Notes: generated from the letters alone by a model not told the origin. Positions 1-9,655 are shown, numbered from the stretch's first letter. The stretch: 33,825 bases of DNA from Gemmatimonadota bacterium (GCA_016177465.1 JACOVF010000074.1:1-33825), one strand, 5' to 3'. Numbers and translations are program-made.

Positions 1-2050
<2,050 letters not shown>

Positions 2051-2130
2051 ACGATCTCCCCTTCATCGTTCCTTCAGACTGCGTCGCTAATGTAGGAGCT
2101 CGTCCCCAATCCCGCGCCGAGGGGGTCGTC

Positions 2131-3513
2131 ATGTCCTTCCGCACGATCATCGAGCCGTTCCGCATCCATTCCACCCAAGCCATCCGCCACACCTCCGCCG
2201 AGGAGCGCGAGGCAGCCTTGCGGCGCGCCGGGTACAACCTGTTCGGCCTGCATGGGGACGAAGTGCTGATCGACCTGCTCACCGACTCGGGCACCGGGGC
2301 GATGTCGTCGCGGCAGTGGGCGGCGATGATGGATGGGGATGAATCGTATGCCGGGAGCCGGTCGTTTTACCGGTTCCAGGACGTCGTGCGGGACATCACC
2401 GGGCTGCAGGAGGTGATCCCCACGCACCAGGGACGCGCCGCCGAGCGGATCCTGTTCCACGTGATGGTGAAGCCCGGGCAGGTGGTTCCCAACAACACGC
2501 ACTTCGACACGACCCGCGCCAACATCGAGTTCAATGGAGCTGAAGCGCGCGACCTCGTGATCCCCGAGGGGCGTGTGCCAGCGTCACGTCATCCGTTCAA
2601 GGGCAACATGGACGTGGCGGCGCTCGAGGCCACCATCAAGGACCTCGGCTCCGAGCGCGTCCCGCTCGTGATGGTGACGGTGACCAACAACTCCGGGGGC
2701 GGGCAGCCGGTCTCGCTCGCCAACCTGCGCGCGGTGCGCGCCGTGTGCGACCATCATCGCCTGGCGCTCTACCTCGATGCCTGCCGCTTCGCCGAAAACG
2801 CCTACTTCATCAAGTTGCGGGAGCCGGGGTACGCCGACGTCCCCGTGAAGCGCATCGCGCAGGAGATGTTCGCACTGGCCGACGGCTGCACGATGTCCGC
2901 CAAGAAGGACGGCCTGGCCAACATCGGCGGCTTCCTCGCGATGAACGATCCGGAAGTCGCCGCACAGTGCCGCAACCTGCTCATCTTGACCGAAGGCTTC
3001 CCGACCTACGGCGGACTCGCCGGCTACGACCTCGAGGCGGTCGCGACGGGACTGGAGGAGGTGCTCGATGAGGAGTACCTGAAGTACCGTCTCCGCTCGA
3101 CGGCCTATCTCGCCGAGAAGGCGGAGGCGGCCGGAATGCCGGTGGTCCAGCCGCCGGGCGGCCACGCGGTCTACCTGGATGCGAAGGCCTTGCTGCCGCA
3201 CATCCCGCCGTCGCAGTATCCGGCGCAGGCGCTGGCGGTGGAACTCTATCGGGTGGGCGGCGTGCGGGGCGTCGAGATCGGCTCGGTGATGTTCGGGAAG
3301 GCGCTCCCGGACGGCACCGACTCACCCGCGCCGCTGGAGCTGGTGCGGCTGGCGGTGCCGCGGCGCACCTACACGCAGAGCCATGTGGACTACGTCGGCG
3401 AGGTGATCGCGGAAGCGGCGCGCCGGAAGGACGCGATCCGGGGATTCCGGATCGTGGACCAGGCACCATGGCTGCGGCACTTCACGGCGAGATTCGAGCC
3501 GATTACCTTGTAG
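2131..3513 (+). CDS. tnaA: Tryptophanase (tryptophan indole-lyase)
   Basis: PLP-dependent beta-eliminating lyase (fold type I) that splits L-tryptophan into indole, pyruvate and ammonia in the cytosol. The 460-residue length suits both tryptophanase and tyrosine phenol-lyase. The PLP lysine lies in SAKKDG (Lys259). Two positions decide the substrate. The residue equivalent to the phenol-binding Arg of tyrosine phenol-lyase is Ile383 here (VEIGS), as in tryptophanases. The residue near the C-terminus is His450 (RHFTARF), matching tryptophanase His463 rather than the phenol-lyase Phe. The start is the ATG at 2131, 80 bp after tadA. No TnaC-like leader ORF or strong promoter was found in that gap. 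Annotation pipelines may label it tyrosine phenol-lyase. Confidence 0.9.
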   Translation: MSFRTIIEPFRIHSTQAIRHTSAEEREAALRRAGYNLFGLHGDEVLIDLLTDSGTGAMSSRQWAAMMDGDESYAGSRSFYRFQDVVRDITGLQEVIPTHQGRAAERILFHVMVKPGQVVPNNTHFDTTRANIEFNGAEARDLVIPEGRVPASRHPFKGNMDVAALEATIKDLGSERVPLVMVTVTNNSGGGQPVSLANLRAVRAVCDHHRLALYLDACRFAENAYFIKLREPGYADVPVKRIAQEMFALADGCTMSAKKDGLANIGGFLAMNDPEVAAQCRNLLILTEGFPTYGGLAGYDLEAVATGLEEVLDEEYLKYRLRSTAYLAEKAEAAGMPVVQPPGGHAVYLDAKALLPHIPPSQYPAQALAVELYRVGGVRGVEIGSVMFGKALPDGTDSPAPLELVRLAVPRRTYTQSHVDYVGEVIAEAARRKDAIRGFRIVDQAPWLRHFTARFEPITL

Positions 3514-3526
3514 CTCCGGGCATTTC

Positions 3527-3565
3527 CTAGGCGTCTAGGCGTCTGTGCGCCTAGGCGTCTAGTAG
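3527..3565. repeat. Iterated 8-bp repeat with local hairpin, upstream of tRNA-Ser pair
   Basis: The octamer ctaggcgt occurs at 3527-3534, 3535-3542 and 3551-3558, followed by ctagtag. CTAGGCG (3535-3541) and CGCCTAG (3548-3554) form a perfect 7-bp stem with a 6-nt loop. An inverted 12-bp copy of 3530-3541 lies beyond the tRNAs at 3778-3789. The hairpin could end tnaA transcription, but no T-tract follows it. Confidence 0.8.
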
Positions 3566-3570
3566 TTAGT

Positions 3571-3657
3571 GGACAGGTGGCCGAGCGGCTGAAGGCACAC
3601 GCCTGGAGAGCGTGTAAACGGGTAACCGTTTCGTGGGTTCGAATCCCACCCTGTCCG
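3571..3657 (+). tRNA. tRNA-Ser (anticodon GGA)
   Basis: Class II tRNA of 87 nt. The acceptor stem ggacagg pairs with cctgtcc (3650-3656), with G73 as discriminator. The anticodon stem CACGC/GCGTG encloses loop CTGGAGA, anticodon GGA at 3605-3607 (reads UCC/UCU). The long variable arm (aaacgggtaaccgttt region) and G73 are serine identity features. The T arm is gtggg-ttcgaat-cccac. The 3' CCA is not encoded. Only one base separates it from the next tRNA. Confidence 0.97.
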
Positions 3658-3658
3658 T

Positions 3659-3745
3659 GGACAGGTGCGTGAGCGGTTGAAACGGCCGGTCTCGAAAACC
3701 GGTGTGCCCGCGAGGGTACCGTGGGTTCGAATCCCACCCTGTCCG
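3659..3745 (+). tRNA. tRNA-Ser (anticodon CGA)
   Basis: Class II tRNA of 87 nt with the same acceptor stem (ggacagg/cctgtcc) and T arm as its neighbour, and a different anticodon arm: CCGGT/ACCGG around CTCGAAA, anticodon CGA at 3693-3695 (reads UCG). It has a long variable arm (gtgcccgcgagggtac region) and discriminator G, with no encoded CCA. The shared ends and one-base spacing suggest an ancestral tandem duplication followed by divergence of the middle. The pair must be co-transcribed. Confidence 0.97.
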
Positions 3746-3777
3746 TTGGAGTTACGCGAGGGTTAACGCCCAGGAAT

Positions 3778-3789
3778 CGCCTAGACGCC
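3778..3789. repeat. Inverted partner of the upstream 8-bp repeat
   Basis: cgcctagacgcc is the exact reverse complement of ggcgtctaggcg at 3530-3541, so the two tRNA-Ser genes are bracketed by a 12-bp inverted repeat. A further ctagtag at about 3808-3814 echoes the one at 3559-3565. Confidence 0.7.
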
Positions 3790-3816
3790 GACCCCATGAG
3801 CGGTTACTAGTAGGGA

Positions 3817-4158
3817 GTGAGTAGAGTTACCTCGGCAGACCTCCTCCAGAAGGCCTGCGTGCCGTGCCGCGGCGGGATGCCGCCGCTCACGGCCGAGCGG
3901 GCGCACGAGTATCACGCCGCAACCCCCGAGTGGACGCTCTCCGACGACGCGAAGCAGCTCTCCCGCACGTTCACGTTCAAGGACTTCAAGCAGGCGATGG
4001 CGTTCGTGAACCGCGTGGCGGACGTCGCCGAGGCGGAGCAGCATCACCCCGACTTCGCGATCCACTGGAACCGGGTGGAGCTGGTGCTGTGGACGCACAG
4101 TATCGGGGGGCTGCACGAGAACGATTTCGTGATGGCGGCCAAGATCAATCGGCTGTGA
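3817..4158 (+). CDS. phhB: Pterin-4a-carbinolamine dehydratase
   Basis: Small cytosolic enzyme (113 residues, usual size) that dehydrates 4a-hydroxytetrahydropterin, recycling the pterin cofactor of aromatic amino acid hydroxylases. It contains the active-site block EAEQHHPDF, with the paired histidines of the family motif, and the C-terminal WTHSIGGLHENDF. The N-terminal DLLQKACVPCRGGMPPLT is the usual lead-in, which supports the GTG at 3817 over the internal ATG at 3877. No phenylalanine hydroxylase is present in the window, so the partner enzyme is elsewhere or the protein serves folate/pterin metabolism more generally. Its stop overlaps the next gene by 4 bp. Confidence 0.92.
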   Translation: MSRVTSADLLQKACVPCRGGMPPLTAERAHEYHAATPEWTLSDDAKQLSRTFTFKDFKQAMAFVNRVADVAEAEQHHPDFAIHWNRVELVLWTHSIGGLHENDFVMAAKINRL

Positions 4159-5099
4159 CCGCGGGCCACCCCGTCCTCCTCGCCGCCGAGCTCCAAGGCC
4201 TCCTCGATCCCCACCAACTCGACGGCCTCGACGTCACCTGGATCGCCGCTCAAGAACCCACGCCCAAGGGTGACTACGTCGCGCTCGTGCCGCTGCTCTC
4301 CCGCTGGGTGGGCGGCACCGAGTTCAAGCACCTCCCCAAGCTCAAAATCGTCGCCAACGTAGCGGTGGGCTACAACAACGTGGACGTGGTGGCGGCCGAG
4401 CTCCGCAGGGTGATCGTCACGAATACCCCTGACGTCCTCACCGACGCCACCGCCGACCTCACCTGGGCCCTGATCCTCGCTTGCGCCCGCCGGCTGCTCG
4501 AGGGCGTTGAGCTGATCCAGAGCGGCCAATGGAAAGGCTGGCACCCCGAACAGCTGCTCGGGGTCGAGTTGCGCGGCCGCGCCCTGGGCCTCCTCGGCGC
4601 GGGGCGCATCGGCCAGGCGGTGGGCCTGCGCGCCCGGCCGTTCGGGATGCAAGTCATCTACTCGACCCGCAATCCGAAGCCCAAGTTCGAGGAGGAGACC
4701 GGCGCGATCCGGGTCGAGCTCAAGCGCCTGTTTCGCGAGAGCGACGTCCTCTCGCTCCACGTGCCCGCCGTCCCGGAGCTGAAGGGTGTGGTGAATCGCG
4801 ACACCCTCGCTCGGATGAAGCCCGGCGCCATTCTCGTCAACACCTCCCGCGGCGACCTGGTGCGTGAAGAGCATCTCGCCGCCGCCCTCGAGGAAGGGCG
4901 CCTCGGCGCCGCGGGGCTGGACGTGTACACGGAAGAGCCTTCCATTCACCCGCGCCTGCTCGCGGCGCCGCGCACCGTGCTGCTGCCCCACATCGGCAGC
5001 GCCACCCGCGACACCCGCCGTCGGATGGCGGCGATCGCGCTGGAGAACGTCCAGGCGGTCCTCAAAGGAGGCCCGCCGTTGACCCCGGTCTATCGCTAG
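4155..5099 (+). CDS. D-isomer-specific 2-hydroxyacid dehydrogenase (glyoxylate/hydroxypyruvate reductase-like)
   Basis: NAD(P)H-dependent oxidoreductase of 314 residues interconverting a 2-keto acid and a D-2-hydroxy acid. The start GTG at 4155 overlaps the phhB stop as GTGA. The nucleotide-binding domain carries LGAGRIGQAVGLRARPFGM. The catalytic set is present: NTSRGDLV (substrate-binding Arg), the Glu region of LDVYTEEP, and LPHIGSAT (catalytic His). Single-domain length without an ACT domain argues against SerA and for the GhrB/glycerate-dehydrogenase type. The substrate cannot be fixed from sequence; coupling to phhB leaves aromatic keto acids (phenylpyruvate) as an alternative to glyoxylate. 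Confidence 0.88.
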   Translation: MTAGHPVLLAAELQGLLDPHQLDGLDVTWIAAQEPTPKGDYVALVPLLSRWVGGTEFKHLPKLKIVANVAVGYNNVDVVAAELRRVIVTNTPDVLTDATADLTWALILACARRLLEGVELIQSGQWKGWHPEQLLGVELRGRALGLLGAGRIGQAVGLRARPFGMQVIYSTRNPKPKFEEETGAIRVELKRLFRESDVLSLHVPAVPELKGVVNRDTLARMKPGAILVNTSRGDLVREEHLAAALEEGRLGAAGLDVYTEEPSIHPRLLAAPRTVLLPHIGSATRDTRRRMAAIALENVQAVLKGGPPLTPVYR

Positions 5100-5117
5100 T
5101 TAAGTTCCGGCCCAACC

Positions 5118-5678
5118 ATGGCCGCCCGCTCCGCCCCCGACCGCACCACGATCCTCGACGCCCGTGCCCTCGCGCGGGCGCTTCAGCGTATGGCGGTCGA
5201 GGTGCTCGAGCTGGCCCAGGGCACCGAGGACCTCGTGCTCATCGGCATCCAGCGCCGCGGCGTGGAGCTGGCCGAGCGGATCGCCAAGCTGATCGAGAAG
5301 GACGAGGGCGTCACCGTACCGCGCGGCGCCTTGGACATCACCCTCTACCGCGACGACCTCGAGACCGTGGGCCCCAAACCCGTGATCGGCGAGACCCGCC
5401 TCCCAGGCGACCTCACCGGCAAGCACGCCGTGATCGTGGACGACGTGCTCTACACCGGGCGCACCGTGCGCGCCGCGCTCGACGAGCTCGCGGACTTCGG
5501 CCGGCCCAAGCGCATCTCCCTCTGCGTGCTGATCGACCGCGGCGGACGCGAGCTGCCGATCCAGGCCGACATCGTGGGCAAAGCGGTGAAGACCGGCCTC
5601 GGAGATAGGATCGACGTGCTGGTGGAGGAACTGGATGGTACGGACCAGGTGAACCTGATTCGCGGGGAACAGGCATGA
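5118..5678 (+). CDS. pyrR: PyrR: pyrimidine operon regulator / uracil phosphoribosyltransferase
   Basis: Type I phosphoribosyltransferase of 186 residues. In Firmicutes PyrR binds pyr mRNA in response to UMP, and it also has uracil phosphoribosyltransferase activity. The PRPP loop [10 protein letters not shown] is at residues 107-116. The flexible-loop segment [11 protein letters not shown] and the C-terminal LVEEL are typical. It starts 18 bp after the dehydrogenase gene and shares an ATGA overlap with pyrB. The 18-bp gap cannot hold the usual attenuator. Either regulation uses a site elsewhere, or the protein acts mainly in uracil salvage. Confidence 0.95.
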   Translation: MAARSAPDRTTILDARALARALQRMAVEVLELAQGTEDLVLIGIQRRGVELAERIAKLIEKDEGVTVPRGALDITLYRDDLETVGPKPVIGETRLPGDLTGKHAVIVDDVLYTGRTVRAALDELADFGRPKRISLCVLIDRGGRELPIQADIVGKAVKTGLGDRIDVLVEELDGTDQVNLIRGEQA

Positions 5679-6637
5679 CGGCCGCCCTCGGCAAGGACCT
5701 GGTCGGGCTCGAGCACCTGTCCCCCGAGCAGATCCGCCTCATCCTCGACACCGCCGAGCCGTTCAAGGAAGTGAGCGAGCGGCCCATCAAGAAGGTCCCC
5801 GCGCTCCGCGGCAAGACGATCGTCAACCTCTTCTTCGAGGCGTCCACCCGCACGCGGATCTCGTTCGAGTTCGCGGAGAAGCGCCTCTCGGCCGACACGG
5901 TCAATGCGGCCGCGTCGGGGAGCTCGGTGGCGAAGGGGGAGACCCTCGTGGACACCGCCCGGAACCTCGAGGCGATGCGCATCGACATGGTCGTGATCCG
6001 CCACGGCTCCTCGGGCGCCGCCCAGTTCCTGGGGGAGCGGATCCGGTCCAACGTCATCAACGCCGGGGACGGGAAGCACGAGCACCCGACACAAGGCCTG
6101 CTCGACCTCCTCACCATCCGCGACAAGCGCGGCAAGATCGAGGGCTTGAACGTCTGCCTCGTGGGCGACGTCCTGCACTCGCGTGTGGCCCGCAGCAACA
6201 TCTGGGGGCTGCTGAAGCTCGGCGCCAGGGTCGGCGTGTGCGGGCCGCACAGCCTGATGCCGCGGGGGATCGAGGACCTGGGCGTGACGGTGTTCCGCCG
6301 TATCGAAGAGGCCATCGAGTGGGCGGACGTGCTCAACGTGCTCCGTCTCCAGCTCGAGCGGATGGAAACGGGCTTCATCCCCTCCCTGCGCGAGTACTTC
6401 CGCGTGTTCGGCGTCACCCTCGAGCGGCTCGAACGGGCGCCACGCGAACTCACGATCATGCACCCCGGCCCGATGAACCGCGGCGTCGAAATCGACTCCC
6501 GCGTGGCCGACGGCCCGCACAGCGTGATCCTCGACCAGGTGACCAACGGCGTGGCCGTTCGGATGGCGGTGCTCTACCTCCTCGCGGGCGGCAAGCCGGA
6601 GCTCGCCGACGCCGCCAAGCGCGGCGGCGGCGAATGA
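5675..6637 (+). CDS. pyrB: Aspartate carbamoyltransferase, catalytic chain
   Basis: Joins carbamoyl phosphate and aspartate to give carbamoyl-aspartate, the committed step of de novo UMP synthesis. The 320 residues match the normal catalytic-chain length. The carbamoyl-phosphate site [13 protein letters not shown] starts near residue 53, [10 protein letters not shown] follows in mid-protein, and [11 protein letters not shown] is the aspartate-side motif. It is embedded between pyrR and pyrC with 4-bp ATGA overlaps on both sides. No regulatory chain (pyrI) follows, as usual for the class that associates with dihydroorotase or acts as a trimer. Confidence 0.97.
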   Translation: MTAALGKDLVGLEHLSPEQIRLILDTAEPFKEVSERPIKKVPALRGKTIVNLFFEASTRTRISFEFAEKRLSADTVNAAASGSSVAKGETLVDTARNLEAMRIDMVVIRHGSSGAAQFLGERIRSNVINAGDGKHEHPTQGLLDLLTIRDKRGKIEGLNVCLVGDVLHSRVARSNIWGLLKLGARVGVCGPHSLMPRGIEDLGVTVFRRIEEAIEWADVLNVLRLQLERMETGFIPSLREYFRVFGVTLERLERAPRELTIMHPGPMNRGVEIDSRVADGPHSVILDQVTNGVAVRMAVLYLLAGGKPELADAAKRGGGE

Positions 6638-7932
6638 CGCGGCCCCTGCTTCTCAAGGGCGGCCGGGTGATCGACCCCAGCCGCGGCCTCGACCAGACGG
6701 CCGACATCCTGATTCAGGACGGGAAGATCGCCGCCGTCGGCGTGGGACTCGGACCCCCCGACGACGCCGAGGTCCGCGATGTGAAGGGGCTCGTGGTGTC
6801 CCCGGGGCTCGTGGACCTGCACGTGCACCTGCGCGAACCGGGGAACGAAGACGAGGAGACAGTGGCGACCGGCGCCCGCGCGGCGGCCGCGGGCGGCTTC
6901 ACAGCCATCTGCGCGATGCCCAACACCGACCCCGTCACCGATAATCAGGCTGCGGTGGGGTTCATTGTGCGCCAGTCGCTGCGCGCGGGGTTCGCCCGCG
7001 TGCATCCGATCGGCGCGATCTCGGTGGGCCAGAAGGGCGAGCGGCTCGCCGAGTTCGGGGAGATGGTGGGGGCAGGGGCCGTCGCCGTGTCGGACGACGG
7101 CAAACCGGTGGTGTCGGGCCACCTGATGCGCACCGCACTCGAGTACGCGCGGACGTTCGAGATCCCGGTCGCGGATCACTGCGAGGAGCCCACCCTCGCC
7201 GCGGGCGGCGCGATGCACGAGGGACTCGTCGCCACCCGCCTCGGCTTGAAGGGTATGCCGGCCGCGGCGGAGGAAATCATGGTCGCGCGCGACATCCTTC
7301 TGGCCGAGCTGACGGGTGGCCACGTGCACCTCTGCCACATGTCCACCCGCGGCTCGGTGGAGCTGATCCGTCGCGCCAAGGAGCGGGGGATCCAGGTGAC
7401 CGCCGAGGTGACGCCGCATCACTTCACCTTGACCGATCACGCCTGCGAAGGTTACGAGACCCACGCGAAGATGAACCCGCCACTGCGCGAGGCGGCAGAC
7501 GTCGCGGCGCTGCGCGCTGCCGTAAAGTCCGGGGCGCTCGACTGCATCGCCTCTGACCACGCCCCCCACGCCTACGACGAGAAGGACGCTGCCTTCGACG
7601 ACGCCCCGTTCGGAATCGTCGGCCTCGAGACGGCGTTCGGCATCGCCTACACCGAGCTGGTGCAGGGCGGGGTGCTCACCCTGCCTGAGCTCGTCGCCCG
7701 GATGAGCACCCACCCGGCCCGGGTGTTCCACCTGCCGGGCGGCACGCTCGCTCCCGGCACGCCGGCCGACGTTTGTGTGCTGGACGTCACCGCGCGCTGG
7801 ACGGTGGACCCGGCAGCGTTCCATTCCAAGAGCCACAACACGCCGTTCGGCGGGCGGCAGCTCACGGGGCGCGCGCGGCTCACGCTGGTCGGGGGGAAGA
7901 TGGTCCACGAGGAGGCGCCAGCGGCGCGATGA
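6634..7932 (+). CDS. pyrC: Dihydroorotase (class I)
   Basis: Amidohydrolase-fold zinc enzyme cyclising carbamoyl-aspartate to dihydroorotate. At 432 residues it is the longer class I type, not the short E. coli-like type. Visible motifs are [10 protein letters not shown] with metal ligands His63 and His65, [16 protein letters not shown], and SDHAPH (Asp308). It starts with ATG overlapping the pyrB stop. Its own stop overlaps an ATG at 7929 that begins the frame-disrupted aldolase-like gene. The retained HxH and SDHAPH motifs suggest an active enzyme rather than a PyrC' pseudo-subunit. Confidence 0.97.
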   Translation: MTRPLLLKGGRVIDPSRGLDQTADILIQDGKIAAVGVGLGPPDDAEVRDVKGLVVSPGLVDLHVHLREPGNEDEETVATGARAAAAGGFTAICAMPNTDPVTDNQAAVGFIVRQSLRAGFARVHPIGAISVGQKGERLAEFGEMVGAGAVAVSDDGKPVVSGHLMRTALEYARTFEIPVADHCEEPTLAAGGAMHEGLVATRLGLKGMPAAAEEIMVARDILLAELTGGHVHLCHMSTRGSVELIRRAKERGIQVTAEVTPHHFTLTDHACEGYETHAKMNPPLREAADVAALRAAVKSGALDCIASDHAPHAYDEKDAAFDDAPFGIVGLETAFGIAYTELVQGGVLTLPELVARMSTHPARVFHLPGGTLAPGTPADVCVLDVTARWTVDPAAFHSKSHNTPFGGRQLTGRARLTLVGGKMVHEEAPAAR

Positions 7933-8427
7933 CCCGCGAGGCGAAGGCGCGGGGGGCTGATGGCGGGGCAAGATGGAAATCTCTCGGTGCGGCTCGGGGC
8001 CGACCGGGCGCTCGTCACCCCATCCGGGTGCATCAAGGCGCTGGTTCGGTCCGCCGACATGGTCGAGGTGGACCTGAGCGGTCGGGTGCGACGCGGCCGC
8101 CGCAAGCCTACGAGCGAGTTAGACTTACATTTGCGAATCCTGTGCCGCCGACCCGATGTGGGGGCGGTGGTGCACGCCCACCCTCCGATCGCGACGGGGT
8201 TTGCGGTGGCGGGGGAGGGCTTTGAGACATTTGTATTGCCGGAGCTTATCTTGCAGGTTGGTCGCGTGCCGCTGGTCTCGTATGGGACCCCGGGGACCCC
8301 CGAGCTGGGTGAGCGGGTGGAGCAGTACCTCGCGGAACACGACGCCTTCCTGCTCGCGAATCACGGCGTGGTGACGTTGGGCCCCACGCTCGACGGGGCC
8401 TGGATCCGGATGGAGACCGATGCCTAA
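7929..8427 (+). pseudogene. Class II aldolase/adducin-like protein, apparently frameshifted and shortened
   Basis: The intact frame from ATG 7960 to the stop at 8427 gives 155 residues clearly related to class II (fuculose-phosphate-type) aldolases: GQDGNLSVRL, TPSG, SELDLH (catalytic Glu), HAHPP (two zinc His) and ANHGVVTLG (third zinc His). The family normally has about 20 residues before GxDGNLS and 40 or more after the last His. Here the pyrC-overlapping ATG at 7929 opens another frame. Removing one G from the G6 run at 7951-7956 would join it to the aldolase frame as [16 protein letters not shown], resembling the family's ARGLVAGTDGN. The C-terminus ends abruptly at METDA, 8 bp inside the next gene. 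It may be a decayed gene, an assembly homopolymer error or a slippage-translated gene; a short protein from 7960 is also possible. Confidence 0.6.
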
Positions 8428-9277
8428 GGGCAGTTCCGCTTCGTCGTCTTCGTCGAAGAGCAGCGCCGCCATCCAGCGGCTGCTGGAAGAGCGCCGCCAG
8501 TACGAAGCGTGGCTGGCGCGGTTGCGGAGCGCCGCCGATTCCACGCCGGAGCAGGTGCGCACGCGCGTGCAGGCGGACTATACGGCCCGGCTGCGCGTGG
8601 TAATGGAGGAGCTGAAGGTCCACGCCGAGGCGGCGCTGCAGCTGCTGTTGCAGCGCAAGGAGTTCCTCGCCGATCTACAGAAGAAGGAAGCGCAAGCGGC
8701 CGAGCGGCTGACCGAGACGGAGCTGCGCCACGCGGTGGGGGAGTACGACGAGGCGCAGTGGACTCAGATTCACAAGGACGCCTTGGCCGAGTTGCTGTCG
8801 GTGCGGGAGGAGCTGCAGGCGCTCGAGGAGGACATCGAGAAGCTCGGGGAACTGAACGCGCTGGTTTCGGAGAAACCTGCTTCACCCCGGCCGCCCGCGC
8901 CCGAGCGCCCACTGCCCAAGGCCGGCCCGCCGCCGCGCCCGCAGACCCAGCCGCCGCTCAAGAAGGAAAAAGAAGAGCCGCGCCGCGCGCAGGTGGACGA
9001 GCTCGCCTTCCTCAAGTCCGTCACCGAGGACGAGAAGGGCGGAGCGCCGTCGCCGCAGCGGGCGAGCGGCACGCAGTTCCAGCCGGTGGAGCCCGGAACG
9101 GCACCCGCCACCCCAGTGGCCTCGGCGCCCGCAGCCGCCAAAGCCAAACCGCCCGCGCCAGCCGAGGAGCGGGAACCCGAGCCCGCCAAGACGCTCAAGT
9201 GCCAGGAGTGCGGTACGATGAACTTGGCGACGGAGTGGTACTGCGAGCAGTGCGGAGCGGAGTTGGCGGCGCTGTAG
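8420..9277 (+). CDS. Coiled-coil protein with C-terminal zinc ribbon, function unknown
   Basis: 285 residues with a modular layout: a Ser-rich N-terminus (1-16), a long charged helical/coiled-coil region (about 17-155, Leu/Glu/Arg heptads), a Pro/Ala/Glu-rich disordered linker (about 155-255), and a C-terminal zinc ribbon CQECG-x12-CEQCG. No signal peptide or membrane segment is seen, so it is probably cytosolic. The ATG lies inside the end of the aldolase-like gene (8-bp overlap). It converges on rpsT with a 6-bp gap and no visible terminator hairpin. The architecture suggests a scaffold or adaptor, but no function can be assigned. Confidence 0.8.
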   Translation: MPKGSSASSSSSKSSAAIQRLLEERRQYEAWLARLRSAADSTPEQVRTRVQADYTARLRVVMEELKVHAEAALQLLLQRKEFLADLQKKEAQAAERLTETELRHAVGEYDEAQWTQIHKDALAELLSVREELQALEEDIEKLGELNALVSEKPASPRPPAPERPLPKAGPPPRPQTQPPLKKEKEEPRRAQVDELAFLKSVTEDEKGGAPSPQRASGTQFQPVEPGTAPATPVASAPAAAKAKPPAPAEEREPEPAKTLKCQECGTMNLATEWYCEQCGAELAAL

Positions 9278-9283
9278 TCGGTG

Positions 9284-9541
9284 TTACGCTTTCTTGTTCT
9301 TCACGTACGCCGCAAGGCGAGATTTGTGTCTCGCCGCGTTGTTCAGATGGATCAGCCCCTTACGGGCAGCCCGGTCCAGGAGGCGCGCGGCGGCGGTGTA
9401 AGCCTGCGCGGCAGCCACCGCGGTTTCGGCAGCGCGGACCCGCTTGAGCGCGGTGCGCAGCGCCGACCGCTGGGCCCGGTTCAAGACGGCGCGGCTCCTC
9501 GCCTGGCGCATCGCTTTCTTCGCGGACTTGATCTTCGGCAC
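9284..9541 (-). CDS. rpsT: 30S ribosomal protein S20
   Basis: 85-residue basic helical protein binding 16S rRNA. It begins PKIKSAKKAMRQ and has the family's Ala/Arg/Lys-rich three-helix composition (SALRTALKRVR, LIHLNNAARHKSRL). It is the only minus-strand gene in the window. Its start codon is GTG (complement of 9539-9541), with a Shine-Dalgarno GGGGAG about 9 nt upstream. A good promoter lies at 9568-9596 on the complement. It stands alone, as rpsT often does. Confidence 0.96.
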   Translation of the reverse strand: MPKIKSAKKAMRQARSRAVLNRAQRSALRTALKRVRAAETAVAAAQAYTAAARLLDRAARKGLIHLNNAARHKSRLAAYVKNKKA

Positions 9542-9567
9542 GGATTCGTCTCCCCAGTGAGGCGCGG

Positions 9568-9596
9568 AAGATAGAGGGTAAGTCGAGGGGGGTCAA
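9568..9596 (-). promoter_or_regulatory. Predicted sigma70-type promoter of rpsT
   Basis: On the minus strand TTGACC (9596-9591) is followed by exactly 17 bp and TATCTT (9573-9568). Transcription would begin near 9561, about 20 nt before the GTG start. Both hexamers recur in the divergent promoter at 9609-9638. Confidence 0.7.
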
Positions 9597-9608
9597 GGCA
9601 CTACGGCG

Positions 9609-9638
9609 TTGACCCGGGCGCTGAGGATTCATTATCTT
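9609..9638 (+). promoter_or_regulatory. Predicted promoter of the site-2 protease/scp/bat operon
   Basis: TTGACC (9609-9614) is followed by 18 bp and TATCTT (9633-9638), or by 17 bp if the -10 is read as TTATCT. Transcription would start around 9645, only some 11 nt before the best start codon at 9656, giving an almost leaderless mRNA. No comparable site was seen until about 31119, so it may drive the long downstream run. Confidence 0.6.
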
Positions 9639-9655
9639 GGGGGCGACACCGACCC

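Noticed and set aside
2051..2130. TnaC-like leader peptide or promoter for tnaA
   Set aside because: The only ATG (about 2090) is followed at once by TAG, and no hexamer pair better than 3 of 6 was found.
2131..3513. Tyrosine phenol-lyase as the product
   Set aside because: The phenol-binding Arg and the C-terminal Phe are Ile383 and His450, the tryptophanase residues.
3527..3565. Possible CRISPR array
   Set aside because: Units are 8 bp and contiguous, without spacers of 25-40 bp, and no cas genes are present; the same holds for the other short arrays.
3390..3797. Minus-strand ORF of 135 codons across the tRNA-Ser pair
   Set aside because: It is an antisense reading of two tRNA genes (segments like GGIRTHE and RVGFEPT are known artefacts of tRNA-Ser translation).
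3746..3816. PyrR-binding loop resembling gcgagggtt upstream of the pyr genes
   Set aside because: Only a partial match to the binding-loop consensus, more than 1.3 kb and two genes before pyrR, and partly inside another repeat.
9278..9283. Bidirectional terminator between the zinc-ribbon gene and rpsT
   Set aside because: The gap is 6 bp and no stem-loop with a T-tract was found there.
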